Source: Bacillota bacterium
GTDB lineage: Bacteria > Bacillota > Bacilli > Paenibacillales > Paenibacillaceae
Length of the DNA: 57,711 bases
Direction: 5' to 3'
Assembly (NCBI GenBank): GCA_023460795.1
Contig: JAEWPC010000074.1
Coordinates: 1 to 57,711 of the forward strand
Part shown: piece by piece, positions 1-7,932 of the stretch
Position numbering within the stretch: position 1 is the stretch's first letter
Layout of the letters: each line of letters begins with the position of its first letter
The notes under the pieces: model-generated
Seen by the model: the letters and a program-made list of their open reading frames with translations, nothing else
What the model was told of the DNA's origin: nothing
Databases searched by the model: none
Made by a program: the position numbers and the translations under genes

Positions 1-21
1 GCAATGAGCAGAGCTCATTGC
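1..21 (-). terminator. Likely terminator hairpin after the ZIP gene (cut by window edge)
   Basis: A perfect 8-bp inverted repeat (GCAATGAG / CTCATTGC, 5-nt loop) lies 20 bp past the stop of the ZIP gene. The T-run expected on the minus strand would fall outside the window, so the terminator call is inferred from position and symmetry. Confidence 0.45.
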
Positions 22-40
22 CGGCCGTCCTATCAAGAGG

Positions 41-1228
41 TTATACAAACAGTGCCGTAACGTACATCACGAGAATGCCCAGCGTCAAACTCCCCAAGTT
101 CAGCCAAGATACGCTCGAGGTGCGCGAATTCTTCGTCTCGCGTACGATCATTTTGCCGATGACGTAGATGACTTGAGCGATCGCCCCCGCGCCGATGCCG
201 AAGAACAACGCCGCAAGAGTCTCGTTGAACACGAAACCGCCGACCCATGTGCCGACGATCGCCGGACCTCCTCCTAGCACCGCGAGAGCTAGGAACGTTC
301 GCCACGACGGACGGTCTTTCAGCAACGGAGCGGCGATACCGACGCCCTCCGTTATGTTATGCAACGTGAAACCGATGATCAAGAACGTCCCTAACGCTGC
401 TTCTCCGCTGGCGAACGCCGCCCCGATGGCCAGCCCCTCTCCGAGATTGTGAAGCCCGATCCCCGCGGAAATTTTATAGGCGACCTGCCGGTTCGTTCCG
501 TCCCCTCGGCGCGCGTTCGATTGGTCGAGCGCAATCAAGAACAAGAAACTAAGCAGCGCTCCGAACCATACTAGACCGGTCCCGTGGAAGATGCCCGGCG
601 CTTCCGCTCCCAGCTCCAGCCCCTCTTGGATCGTGTCGACGACAAGGAAGAAGAGCAACCCTACGGTGAACGCCAACACGGCTTGAATGCCGCGCTCCGA
701 GAACCTGCGAAGGAACGGATACCACAGCAATCCCAGACCGACCGGTATGACGCCGACATATAGCCCGATCAACGCGTATTGGCCGAACCGGCTTGCGCTC
801 GGCTCGGGCGTAAGAGCCGCGACGGGCACTTCGCCGCTGAAGATCAATCCGTTCGTCGTAATGAGCTTAATCTCGTACGGATCGCCTTCTACCCAACCAT
901 ACGGGATGCTCACTGTCGTTTTCCCCAGCCTCGCGATCGTCTCGCTCGGCTCGAAGGTCGCGTTCCAGAACGCATCGTTGACGAGCACTTGCGCGATCGT
1001 TACCTTCTCCGGCCCGGAGTTCAGCACCTTCATCTCGAAGCCTTCATGCGTCAATACGATTCTCTGAACGTCGATCGATTCGATCGGCGCGACGGACTCG
1101 TCATCGATGCCCGTGCCGATGCTCGAGATCAAGTAGATCAGGAGCGCCAGCAGAAGCAGGGGCAGCACGCCCCAAAGCCAATTCAATCGAATGCCTTTCT
1201 TCGCCTCGACAACCGCTTCGGTCTGCAT
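41..1228 (-). CDS. ZIP family metal permease with N-terminal extracytoplasmic domain
   Basis: This is a 395-residue membrane protein. The C-terminal two thirds carry the two ZIP signature helices, HNLGEG (about residue 260) and HNITEG (about 290), whose His and Glu residues bind the transported divalent metal in this family. Unlike a minimal ZIP, it begins with one membrane helix (about 18-37) and then a soluble stretch of about 90 residues rich in beta-type sequence before the ZIP core starts near 150. The start follows GGGGAGGGG. It sits 16 bp after the multicopper oxidase gene and is probably cotranscribed with it. Family known: import of Zn, Fe or Mn into the cytoplasm. Inferred: the outside domain may interact with the exported oxidase. 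Which metal is moved cannot be read from the sequence. Confidence 0.9.
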   Translation of the reverse strand: MQTEAVVEAKKGIRLNWLWGVLPLLLLALLIYLISSIGTGIDDESVAPIESIDVQRIVLTHEGFEMKVLNSGPEKVTIAQVLVNDAFWNATFEPSETIARLGKTTVSIPYGWVEGDPYEIKLITTNGLIFSGEVPVAALTPEPSASRFGQYALIGLYVGVIPVGLGLLWYPFLRRFSERGIQAVLAFTVGLLFFLVVDTIQEGLELGAEAPGIFHGTGLVWFGALLSFLFLIALDQSNARRGDGTNRQVAYKISAGIGLHNLGEGLAIGAAFASGEAALGTFLIIGFTLHNITEGVGIAAPLLKDRPSWRTFLALAVLGGGPAIVGTWVGGFVFNETLAALFFGIGAGAIAQVIYVIGKMIVRETKNSRTSSVSWLNLGSLTLGILVMYVTALFV

Positions 1229-1244
1229 CGTTTAACCCCTCCCC

Positions 1245-2288
1245 TTACCGCTTCGCCTCGAAGAATCCCATCCAGCCTAACTCCGCGAATTCGCTCTGAT
1301 GCGCATGGAACATATATTTGCCGGGCTCCGGAAATACGATCTCCAGGATGCCGCGCTGGCCTTGGCACTGCATAACGGTATCGGTAATGACCGGCCTGGC
1401 GCCTTGATCGGCGCCAACCTCGTAATAGTTGAAGATGTTCGCGTGCAGATGAAAGGAATTGATCAGATCGAATTCGGTTAAATTGCTTAGATATATCCGT
1501 ACGAGCTCGCCGACCTTGACTTCGATCGGCCATGCCTGATAAGCGAACGCGTAGCCGTTGACCGTATAAATTTCGTTCTCGCCGTCCAGATCGAGATCGA
1601 AGCCGTTCATGACCATGTTCATCTCGTGCGCCGAAGCTCTCGGCTTCTTGGGATCGATAATGAAATTGCCGTAGAGCCCTTTGTGAATATGCTTCGCCAG
1701 CGGCGGGACATGACAATGGTAGACGTGCATGCCGGCCGGCTTCGCTTCGAACTCGTACACGAATTCCCCGCCGGTTTCAACGGGCTCGATGCCATCCATC
1801 GCCGGAGAATGAATGCCGTGAAAATGAATCGAGTGCGGATGAATCGTACCGTTAATGAATTTCACGCGGATGATATCGCCTTCCGTGCAGCGGATCGTCG
1901 GACCCGGAATCGTCCCGTTGTACGTCCAACCGGGAAACTTGATTCCCTTGGCGATCTCGATCTCGGCGTCTAGCGCGACCATCTCGTACTCGCGAACGGT
2001 CCTCCCGTCCGCGCGAGTGCTGACCTTGCCGTAATCGAACGCCGTCAGAGCTTGGATTGCGGCATCCAAACCCGCCGTACGGGCAGTCCCGGGATCGTAG
2101 CCGTGCGCGCTCGCATGCTTGCGCTGCGCTTGCAGCGCGGTATGGACCTCATGCTTATCCGACGCGTTAGCCGTCTTCGCAAACCATGACCCTGGCTTCA
2201 GCAATCCGCTTCCCAACGCGCCAAGCGCTCCCGCCGCCCCCCATTTCAACACTTGCCGCCGAGAGACTAACTTCTTATCGTCGGCCAT
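1245..2288 (-). CDS. Tat-exported two-domain multicopper oxidase
   Basis: This 347-residue protein has a twin-arginine signal (SRRQVLK, followed by an Ala/Gly/Leu-rich stretch), so it should be exported folded. Copper-site motifs are visible in order: HPHSIHFHG (about 150), YHCHVPPLAKH (about 190, with the type 1 Cys), HLHAN (about 280) and FHAHQSEFAE near the end. Length and spacing suit two-domain oxidases and copper nitrite reductase relatives rather than three-domain laccases. I place the start at the ATG at 2288; a GTG three codons upstream is possible. It is the first gene of a two-gene unit with the ZIP permease. Inferred role: oxidation of a metal ion or small substrate at the cell surface. 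Nitrite reduction is an alternative I cannot exclude, although the usual HxxxGM end of the type 1 site reads HIHKGLYG here. Confidence 0.85.
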   Translation of the reverse strand: MADDKKLVSRRQVLKWGAAGALGALGSGLLKPGSWFAKTANASDKHEVHTALQAQRKHASAHGYDPGTARTAGLDAAIQALTAFDYGKVSTRADGRTVREYEMVALDAEIEIAKGIKFPGWTYNGTIPGPTIRCTEGDIIRVKFINGTIHPHSIHFHGIHSPAMDGIEPVETGGEFVYEFEAKPAGMHVYHCHVPPLAKHIHKGLYGNFIIDPKKPRASAHEMNMVMNGFDLDLDGENEIYTVNGYAFAYQAWPIEVKVGELVRIYLSNLTEFDLINSFHLHANIFNYYEVGADQGARPVITDTVMQCQGQRGILEIVFPEPGKYMFHAHQSEFAELGWMGFFEAKR

Positions 2289-2433
2289 TGCCCTCACCCA
2301 CCATTCTTGTACTCAACTAATGTTTTGTCACATATACAATAATGTTGCGTGTATGCAAAACTTGATATCTCTACTATATGCGATATGGATAACTTTGTAA
2401 AACCCCTTTTGGCAAAAAAATAGCTATAAAAGA

Positions 2434-2461
2434 GAAAAAAGCCGCAATAAGCGGCTTTTTT
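2434..2461 (-). terminator. Rho-independent terminator after the MFS gene
   Basis: The hairpin AAAAAAGCCGC-AATA-GCGGCTTTTTT lies 28 bp past the MFS stop. A/T runs on both sides make it usable in both directions. Confidence 0.85.
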
Positions 2462-2488
2462 CGGATCGTTCGCTATTCGTTGTTCATG

Positions 2489-3739
2489 TCAGTGAGCTTC
2501 GGCATGATCGACATGAACCAGATGCTTACGTTCGATCATTAAGAAAAGGACGGAAAGCACGACGCAAGCCCCGCCCACGATGAACGGCATCTCGGGATTA
2601 AACCATTCCGCTAGCTTCCCGGCAAGATACGGGGCTATCGCCCCGCCGATAAAGCGCAGGAAGCTGTAAGCCGCGGAAGCCGTCGGACGAGGAACATCAG
2701 CGGCGTTCATAACCGCGGTCGTAATCAGCGTATTGTTGTTGCCAAGGAATGCGCCGGCAAGGATGACGCAGCAGATGAGTACGGTTTTGTCATGCGTATA
2801 GAAGGCCATCACGAACAACGTAATCGCAAACAGCAGCAGCTGGATGCACATCGACTTGATCGTGCCGGACCGCTTCTGGAGCTTAGGCGCCATGAAGACG
2901 GACGTGCACGCCAGCAGCAATCCCCAGCCGAGGAATACGTAGCCTAAGCCTTGGGTGTCCAATCCTAGGTCGCTGAGGACAAGCGCAGCATAGACGAGCA
3001 GCGTAAAGAAGCCGAAGTTGTACAGGAACGCCGCAATGCCGAAATCTCGAAGCGCCCGAATCTTGAGAGCCCGGAACGGATCGAGCAAAGAAGCCTTCTT
3101 GGCGTTAGCTGCTACCGCTCCCTTCTTCGCCTTCGGCATTAGCGTTACGACGAACAAGAACGCCAGAACCATCAGGCATGCGACGCCGTAGAACGGGCCG
3201 CGCCAAGAGAGGGAGCCTAGCTCTCCGCCGAGCAACGGACCGACGGAAATGCCTAAGCCGACGGCGACTTCGAACAGAATGATCGATTTTGCGACGCCCG
3301 TACGGGACAGCGATACGATCGCGGACAAGGCGGTCGCCACGAACATCGCGTTGCCGAGCCCCCACCCCGCGCGAAGCAGAACGAGCGCGGTTACGCCGTT
3401 CGACATGCCGCCCAGAGCCGAGAAGAGGGCGATGACGACAATGCCGAGCAGCAACGTGTTTTTGATGCCCAGACGCGACGACAACACGCCGGTAATCAGC
3501 ATCGCCACGGCCATGACGGCGTTATAGCTGGTGAACAGCAGCGTCACGTCCGCTGCGGTAGCATGAAATTGTTTGGCGATCTCGGGGAGAATCGGGTCGA
3601 CTAGCCCGAGTCCCATGAAGGCGATAATACAGGCGAATACGATCGCCCATACCGCTCTCGGTTGATTGAACATGCTCGCGTTCGCCGGCTGCAACGGGGA
3701 TGCCGGCGACGAGTTCTTGTTAGGTGCGGTCATTGCCAT
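2489..3739 (-). CDS. MFS multidrug-type efflux transporter
   Basis: This 416-residue protein has about twelve hydrophobic helices after a 25-residue polar N-terminus. The first helix runs into LVDPILPEIA, and the loop 2-3 motif is SSRLGIKNTLL, both typical of drug:H+ antiporters of the DHA1 group. A run of charged residues (about 205-220, KAKKGAVAANAKK) marks the central cytoplasmic loop. It lies 17 bp behind a MerR regulator and is followed by its own terminator, so the pair forms one operon. By analogy with Bmr/Blt-type systems, the MerR protein probably induces the pump when it senses a toxic hydrophobic compound. The real substrate is unknown. Confidence 0.85.
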   Translation of the reverse strand: MAMTAPNKNSSPASPLQPANASMFNQPRAVWAIVFACIIAFMGLGLVDPILPEIAKQFHATAADVTLLFTSYNAVMAVAMLITGVLSSRLGIKNTLLLGIVVIALFSALGGMSNGVTALVLLRAGWGLGNAMFVATALSAIVSLSRTGVAKSIILFEVAVGLGISVGPLLGGELGSLSWRGPFYGVACLMVLAFLFVVTLMPKAKKGAVAANAKKASLLDPFRALKIRALRDFGIAAFLYNFGFFTLLVYAALVLSDLGLDTQGLGYVFLGWGLLLACTSVFMAPKLQKRSGTIKSMCIQLLLFAITLFVMAFYTHDKTVLICCVILAGAFLGNNNTLITTAVMNAADVPRPTASAAYSFLRFIGGAIAPYLAGKLAEWFNPEMPFIVGGACVVLSVLFLMIERKHLVHVDHAEAH

Positions 3740-3756
3740 GTGTACGTTAACTCCTT

Positions 3757-4182
3757 CTAAGGTGTGATTTTATCGATCGCGTCGCAGACCCTCTTATACA
3801 AGCGATCCGCCTCGGCGCGAATGTCGTTCATCTTCTCCATCTTCTGGTCGATCATCGAAAGCTGCTTGGAGAGCAGCTCTTTGACCTCCAATAGCTTGTC
3901 GGGAGAGCGATTTGCGTCGGGGTTGATCTTGTATGCCTGTCTGAAGCTTTCGAACTCTCGAACGAGATTCACGTACTCGATAATTTCCTGAAGCGTAAAT
4001 CCGAGCACGTCCCGGGCGTTCATGATGTGCTTCAGCCGGTCGATGTCTTCCCGCGCGTACAAGCGCATGCCGCCATTCGTTCTTTCCGGAGGCGTAAGCA
4101 AGCCGATCTCTTCGTAATAACGAATCGTCCGTTTCGTCAGGCCGGTCTCCTTGGCCACGTCGTCGATTTTAAATTTATCCAT
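3757..4182 (-). CDS. MerR family transcriptional regulator
   Basis: This 141-residue protein has the N-terminal MerR winged helix (IDDVAKETGLTKRTIRYYEE, then LLTPPERT and RLYAREDIDRL) and a long dimerisation helix (about 75-135). There is no large ligand-binding C-terminal domain and no clear Cys metal site, so it is a short-form MerR. It is transcribed first, ahead of the MFS pump, from a good promoter with an inverted repeat. The start is set by AGAAGGAGGAG before the ATG. Likely role: autoregulated activator or repressor of the pump. Confidence 0.9.
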   Translation of the reverse strand: MDKFKIDDVAKETGLTKRTIRYYEEIGLLTPPERTNGGMRLYAREDIDRLKHIMNARDVLGFTLQEIIEYVNLVREFESFRQAYKINPDANRSPDKLLEVKELLSKQLSMIDQKMEKMNDIRAEADRLYKRVCDAIDKITP

Positions 4183-4223
4183 GTGCTCCTCCTTCTGATG
4201 ACGGTGCTTTGAGGTCGATTTCT

Positions 4224-4258
4224 ATCATACTCCCGAATAAACGTTAACGTCAACGTTA
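4224..4258 (-). promoter_or_regulatory. Promoter and candidate MerR operator of the merR-MFS operon
   Basis: Reading the minus strand, TTGACG (4248-4253) is followed after 18 bp by TATGAT (4224-4229). The perfect inverted repeat TAACGT-CA-ACGTTA (4245-4258) covers the -35 element. A spacer of 18 bp or more and a dyad at the promoter fit MerR control, although classical MerR dyads sit inside the spacer. Confidence 0.6.
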
Positions 4259-4311
4259 GCTTTTGAAAAAGACTATTCGGACGCATGATTAGGTTAACCC
4301 ATATGAAAGAT

Positions 4312-4335
4312 GAAAAACCCGCTCCTGCGAGCGGG
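4312..4335 (-). terminator. Rho-independent terminator of the EamA gene
   Basis: CCCGCTC-CTGC-GAGCGGG followed on the minus strand by a T-run, 15 bp past the stop of the EamA gene. Confidence 0.85.
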
Positions 4336-4349
4336 CCTAGTACGATGGA

Positions 4350-5312
4350 TTATGACGCGGATACCGAGCGGGACTCATATCGGGGCGTCGCCCGACGTGA
4401 ATGCTTCGCGAGTTCGGGAATCGCCACTCCGGCAAGCACTAGCGCGATGCCTAGCCATCTAAGCGCGCTAACGTCCTCGCCCAGCACGATCGCCGACAGC
4501 GATACGGCGACCGGAAGCTCCGCCGCGCCGAGAATGCCGGCCATACCGCCTCCGATATGCGGAACGCCGTACGTGAACAGCACCGGCGGCAGGAACGCTC
4601 CGAAGAACCCGAGCATCGCGCCGAACAGAAGCAAAGGACCATTGATCGTGCCATCGATCAGGAAGTGCGGCGGGAACAGAACGAATACGAGAAGCAGACC
4701 TCCCGTGATCATCCAAGCGCTCCGGGTCGTCGCTTTGGCGTGCGGCACCGCTTTACCGCTCACGATGATGAATACCGTGTAGCTAACCGCGGATAATAAG
4801 CCGAACATAACGCCTTTGCCGTTCAGATGGCCCGCGCCCTCTATGATGCCTGCCGCTAGCAACGTTCCTCCGAACAAGACGGCGAGAGTGAGCAGCATCA
4901 TGCCGCTAGGCCGTTTGCGGGTATGGATCGCTTGAATGACGACGCCCATCCACGTGAATTGGAACAGGAGCAAGATCGCAAGCGAATTCGAGATCGTTCT
5001 GAGCGATTCGTAATAGAGCAACCCGGTTATCGCCGTCGGCATGCCTGCCAATAGCAGCGTGACCCGCTGCTTCCAGGTAAGCCGTCCCTTCTCGGCACGA
5101 GCCGCCGCTTCTCCGCGGACAAACCGATTCGAGCGACGCCGCTCCATCCATCTCCATCCGCCTACGAGCGCCCAAGCAAGCAAACATCCCGTCAGCAGCT
5201 GGCTGCCGACGACTTCGCCAAGCGAATAGCCATGATCGTATGCTTTGACGACGATCGTAGACAGAATCCCGTAGCTGATCGCGCCTAGCAATACGGCTAT
5301 ACTATATTTCAT
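4350..5312 (-). CDS. EamA (DMT) family transporter under a purine riboswitch
   Basis: This 320-residue protein has about ten hydrophobic helices in two EamA halves. An Arg-rich cytoplasmic loop (WMERRRSNRF, about 55-65) is in the first half, and the C-terminal half ends in the conserved LGEDVSALRWLGIALVLAGV pattern. EamA proteins move small metabolites; the family name alone does not give the substrate. The gene is alone between its own promoter with a guanine-class riboswitch and its own terminator. The riboswitch architecture predicts that expression rises when guanine is abundant, as pbuE rises with adenine in Bacillus. Inference: it exports guanine or a related purine. Import or an indirect link to purine status are alternatives. 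Confidence 0.88.
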   Translation of the reverse strand: MKYSIAVLLGAISYGILSTIVVKAYDHGYSLGEVVGSQLLTGCLLAWALVGGWRWMERRRSNRFVRGEAAARAEKGRLTWKQRVTLLLAGMPTAITGLLYYESLRTISNSLAILLLFQFTWMGVVIQAIHTRKRPSGMMLLTLAVLFGGTLLAAGIIEGAGHLNGKGVMFGLLSAVSYTVFIIVSGKAVPHAKATTRSAWMITGGLLLVFVLFPPHFLIDGTINGPLLLFGAMLGFFGAFLPPVLFTYGVPHIGGGMAGILGAAELPVAVSLSAIVLGEDVSALRWLGIALVLAGVAIPELAKHSRRATPRYESRSVSAS

Positions 5313-5357
5313 AGGGTTTTCGTCACCTTCTCTCTGATTCTAAGTTGCCCGAACGAC

Positions 5358-5421
5358 AAAAAACTTCCTAACGCGATGTCCGATCATCCGAAGATGAACG
5401 AGGCATCGTAGTTAGGAAGTT
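5358..5421 (-). terminator. Riboswitch expression platform: intrinsic terminator
   Basis: AACTTCCTAAC (5411-5421 on the minus strand) pairs with GTTAGGAAGTT (5362-5372) and is followed by a T-run. The intervening sequence folds further (CGATG/CATCG and TTCATC-TTCG-GATGA). The 5' arm includes the 3' strand of aptamer helix P3 and the J3/1 junction, so aptamer and terminator cannot form together. Confidence 0.85.
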
Positions 5422-5472
5422 AAGGCTTCCCGTAGAAACCCCCACCCTATTGTTGTGAGGTTATACGAAATT
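5404..5472 (-). promoter_or_regulatory. Purine riboswitch aptamer, guanine class
   Basis: On the minus strand the hallmark purine aptamer is visible: TATAACC after P1 (CGTA with TACG); P2 CCTCAC/GTGGGG; junction GTTTCTAC; P3 GGAAG-CCTTAA-CTTCC; then AACTACG. The specificity base that precedes the UA of the J3/1 strand is C, which pairs with guanine; adenine switches have U there. Organisation closely resembles the B. subtilis pbuE adenine ON switch: ligand binding should hold the P3 3' strand in the aptamer and block the downstream terminator. Ligand and direction are inferred from known riboswitch rules. Confidence 0.9.
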
Positions 5473-5502
5473 CAACTATTCGATTCATAAGCAACAGAAG
5501 GT

Positions 5503-5531
5503 ATATTACGCGAGGCTGACCGGAATGTCAA
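5503..5531 (-). promoter_or_regulatory. SigA promoter of the riboswitch-EamA transcript
   Basis: TTGACA (5526-5531), 17-bp spacer, TAATAT (5503-5508) on the minus strand. Initiation would fall about 25 bases before the aptamer. The promoter lies just past the stop of the DUF2203 gene. Confidence 0.8.
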
Positions 5532-5548
5532 TAGGTCATGCCACACCA

Positions 5549-5953
5549 TCACTCCGGCAGACGCTTGCGCCCCGCGTAACCGTCGTTCCAGCCGTGGTAA
5601 TGCGCGACCCTCTCTTCGCCTTCCTTCCAGCAGATAAGCACGTCTTCCCCGTCGATAACCGCCGGAAAATCAAGCAACCCAGGCTCGATCCTCTTCAGCA
5701 ATACGCCTGCGCGGGCGAAGTTGTCGATCACGAGCTGGGCTTCCATACGCATGAAGTCGATCCGGCCTTCCAACAGAAAATAAGGGTCGCTCGCGATGGC
5801 GACCGAGTCGGCGAACGGATAGCTTTTCATGCGGTGAAGCTCTTGTTCTTGCTCGCGGATGATCTGTACCAGCTCCCGAAGCTTGGCCAATTGATCGCGC
5901 AACTGAGGCAGAAGCGCATTCGCTTCGTCTGGCGTGAATCGTCTATCGTTCAA
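5549..5953 (-). CDS. DUF2203 family protein
   Basis: This 134-residue soluble protein starts with FTPDEANALLPQL and has the family's C-terminal pattern (LDFPAVIDGEDVLICWKEGEERVAHYHGW). The middle is helical and charged (LRELVQIIREQEQELHRM). The function of DUF2203 is not known. The start is TTG, read 8 bp after AGGAGG, and that RBS is embedded in the last codons of the 71-residue gene upstream, so translation is probably coupled. It is the last gene of the murI unit. Confidence 0.8.
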   Translation of the reverse strand: MNDRRFTPDEANALLPQLRDQLAKLRELVQIIREQEQELHRMKSYPFADSVAIASDPYFLLEGRIDFMRMEAQLVIDNFARAGVLLKRIEPGLLDFPAVIDGEDVLICWKEGEERVAHYHGWNDGYAGRKRLPE

Positions 5954-5956
5954 TGG

Positions 5957-6172
5957 CTATCCTCCTGCCTGCGTTGGCACGTCCGAGTCGTTAACGGCCC
6001 ACCTCTTGCCGTCCCAGGCAATCGTGTCGCCCGAGCGGACGGTCGGCTCGCATTTGCCGAACGGGATCGCGATAAGTTTGCCTTCGATCTCCGCGTGAAC
6101 GAACGAATCATCGACCGTCCTCGCGACTCCCGTACGGCGTATGCGGCAATGGCTCTGCTCTGTATCGTTCAC
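5957..6172 (-). CDS. Small conserved-context protein in the murI operon
   Basis: This 71-residue protein starts at GTG (AGAGGTG upstream) 9 bp after murI and ends 3 bp before the DUF2203 start, with the next gene's RBS inside its last codons. The sequence (FVHAEIEGKLIAIPF, then VRSGDTIAWDGKRW) suggests a small beta-barrel and loosely recalls DUF3006-type proteins, but I do not recognise it securely. Its tight packing between two real genes is the main support that it is translated. Confidence 0.6.
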   Translation of the reverse strand: MNDTEQSHCRIRRTGVARTVDDSFVHAEIEGKLIAIPFGKCEPTVRSGDTIAWDGKRWAVNDSDVPTQAGG

Positions 6173-6181
6173 GGAACACCT

Positions 6182-6964
6182 CTACGTAAAGATCGTATTG
6201 CCGGTCAGCAGATCAAGCGCCGTGCGCATTTTGTTCACGTATGCCTGATCGCCGCTCGTGCACAGAAGCTTAACGGAGCCGTTGCCTTGGCTTTCGGCGA
6301 TGCCGTAGCGATGAAGCATGGCGGCTAAACGGCGGACAGTGCCGGCGCTTCCGTCGACGATGCCGATGTGCGGCGGCAGCACTTCGCGCAACAGGTCCGC
6401 ATAGAAAGGATAGTGCGTGCAGCCCAGCACGACGATGCCGTATTCGTTAAGGTCGTACGGCGCCAGCTTCGACCGGAAATATTCGGTAATGACCCGTCTA
6501 TCGAATTGAAGCGCTTCGCAGAATTGAACAAGCTCGGGCAACGGCAACGAATCGACGATGCCCTGTTCATCCACGCGGGAGACGAGCGCGTAATATTTCT
6601 CTTGCTGCAGCGTAAGCTGCGTGGCCATCACGAGCACTCGCTTGCCGGTAGCCCGGTTCATCTCCACGGCCGGCTTCACCGCCGGTTCCATACCGATGAT
6701 CGGAATCGCGTACATCTCCCGCAGCTCCTCGACCGCGATGCTTGTCGCCGTGTTGCAAGCGATGACGAGAGCGTCGATATGATACTGCATCAGCATCTCG
6801 ATCGCTTCCAGAATATACGATTTTACGTCTTCCTTCGATTTCGGACCGTAAGGAACGTGCAGCGTATCCGCCATATAGACATAGTCCTCGAGCGGCAGCT
6901 TGCGCAGCGCTTCGGATAGGACCGTGAGTCCGCCTAGTCCGGAGTCGAAAAATCCGATCGTCAT
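6182..6964 (-). CDS. murI: Glutamate racemase
   Basis: This 260-residue enzyme interconverts L- and D-glutamate for peptidoglycan synthesis in the cytoplasm. It has FFDSGLGGLTVL at the N-terminus, the first catalytic Cys in ACNTAT (about 70) and the second in VVLGCTHYPF (about 180). I chose the ATG at 6964 with AAGGA upstream; an in-frame extension to 7039 adds a segment unlike the family. The segment YMADTLHVPYG replaces the more common GD-x-x-R-x-PYG form, a variant seen in some Firmicute racemases. It heads a unit with the 71-residue gene and DUF2203. Confidence 0.92.
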   Translation of the reverse strand: MTIGFFDSGLGGLTVLSEALRKLPLEDYVYMADTLHVPYGPKSKEDVKSYILEAIEMLMQYHIDALVIACNTATSIAVEELREMYAIPIIGMEPAVKPAVEMNRATGKRVLVMATQLTLQQEKYYALVSRVDEQGIVDSLPLPELVQFCEALQFDRRVITEYFRSKLAPYDLNEYGIVVLGCTHYPFYADLLREVLPPHIGIVDGSAGTVRRLAAMLHRYGIAESQGNGSVKLLCTSGDQAYVNKMRTALDLLTGNTIFT

Positions 6965-7129
6965 AGCTATCGATTCCTTATCGTTAGTAGTGATGGTTAA
7001 CGTCAGCATAACGCGAACAAAGACGATTAAGCAAGGCATATCGCTTCCAATTCGCCGAGTTATCCATCGTTCTTAGAGGCGCTTTACCGTCAACATCGGA
7101 CTTGAAGCATCCGTGTACCCATGCTCCCC

Positions 7130-7135
7130 ATTATA
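7130..7135 (-). promoter_or_regulatory. Candidate -10 element for the murI unit
   Basis: A perfect TATAAT on the minus strand lies 165 bp before murI, just past the isomerase gene. No good -35 hexamer sits at 16-18 bp, so support is limited. Confidence 0.35.
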
Positions 7136-7163
7136 CGCCAACGTTCGCGAATGGGGAAAGCAT

Positions 7164-7919
7164 TTAGGCCAGTCCCAAGCCCGTTAAGTTACGATAGCTG
7201 ATCGACAAGCTTTCGAACGGATCGCGCCGGCATACGTCTTGCTCGACGATGAGCCATTGCGTGCCGGCCGCCGCAGCCGCCGAGGCAATCTCCTTGAAAT
7301 CGAGCGTGCCCTCGCCGATCTCCGCGAACGGTTGCTCGGGTCCGTGCCCGACGTCTTTAATATGGAGCAGCGGGCACCGACCGGCGTAATTCGCGAGATA
7401 CGCCGCGGGATTTTCTCCGCCACGGCGGATCCAGTACGTATCAAGCTCAAGCTGAACGAAGTTCGGATCGGTCAGCCGCATGAGATGATCGATCACGCAG
7501 ACGCCTTCGTAGCTCGCGAACTCCCAATCGTGATTGTGGTACAGAAACTTGATGCCGCGCTTATGGAACCGTTCCCCGATTTCGTTCAACTTCGCAGCCT
7601 TGCCCCGTACGTCGGCTAGAGAGTCGAACATCAAGGAGATCGCGACATGTCTCTCTCCCGCTACTTCCTCTAAGTAATCGGCGATCGCGTCTGGATCGAA
7701 ATCAAACGTGTTAAAGCCGGCATGCGTGCCGATGACTTGCAAGCCGAGCCGATCTAGTATCGCCTTCTGTTCATTTACCGTCATACCTTCGGGCGGCAGG
7801 CCTAGTTCGATCCCTTGATACCCGATTGCGGCCAATTTCTCCAATGTCCCGACGTAGTCTTGAGCAAGCGCTTCGCGAACCGTATAGGGCTGCACGCCGA
7901 TAGGAATTCGTCTCGTCAT
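7164..7919 (-). CDS. Sugar phosphate isomerase/epimerase (xylose-isomerase-like TIM barrel)
   Basis: This 251-residue protein of the AP-endonuclease-2 fold has IPIGVQPYTVRE at the start, GYQGIELG (strand 2), YHNHDWEF (about 145), LELDTYWIRRGG (about 180) and HIKDVGHG. His, Glu and Asp in these strands form the metal site in the family. The start is the ATG after GGAGGC; another ATG seven codons upstream overlaps the previous gene. It lies 13 bp behind a Gfo/Idh/MocA dehydrogenase, the standard partner in inositol, trehalose-derivative or uncommon-sugar catabolism. Substrate unknown. Confidence 0.85.
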   Translation of the reverse strand: MTRRIPIGVQPYTVREALAQDYVGTLEKLAAIGYQGIELGLPPEGMTVNEQKAILDRLGLQVIGTHAGFNTFDFDPDAIADYLEEVAGERHVAISLMFDSLADVRGKAAKLNEIGERFHKRGIKFLYHNHDWEFASYEGVCVIDHLMRLTDPNFVQLELDTYWIRRGGENPAAYLANYAGRCPLLHIKDVGHGPEQPFAEIGEGTLDFKEIASAAAAAGTQWLIVEQDVCRRDPFESLSISYRNLTGLGLA

Positions 7920-7932
7920 CTTTGCCTCCGTC

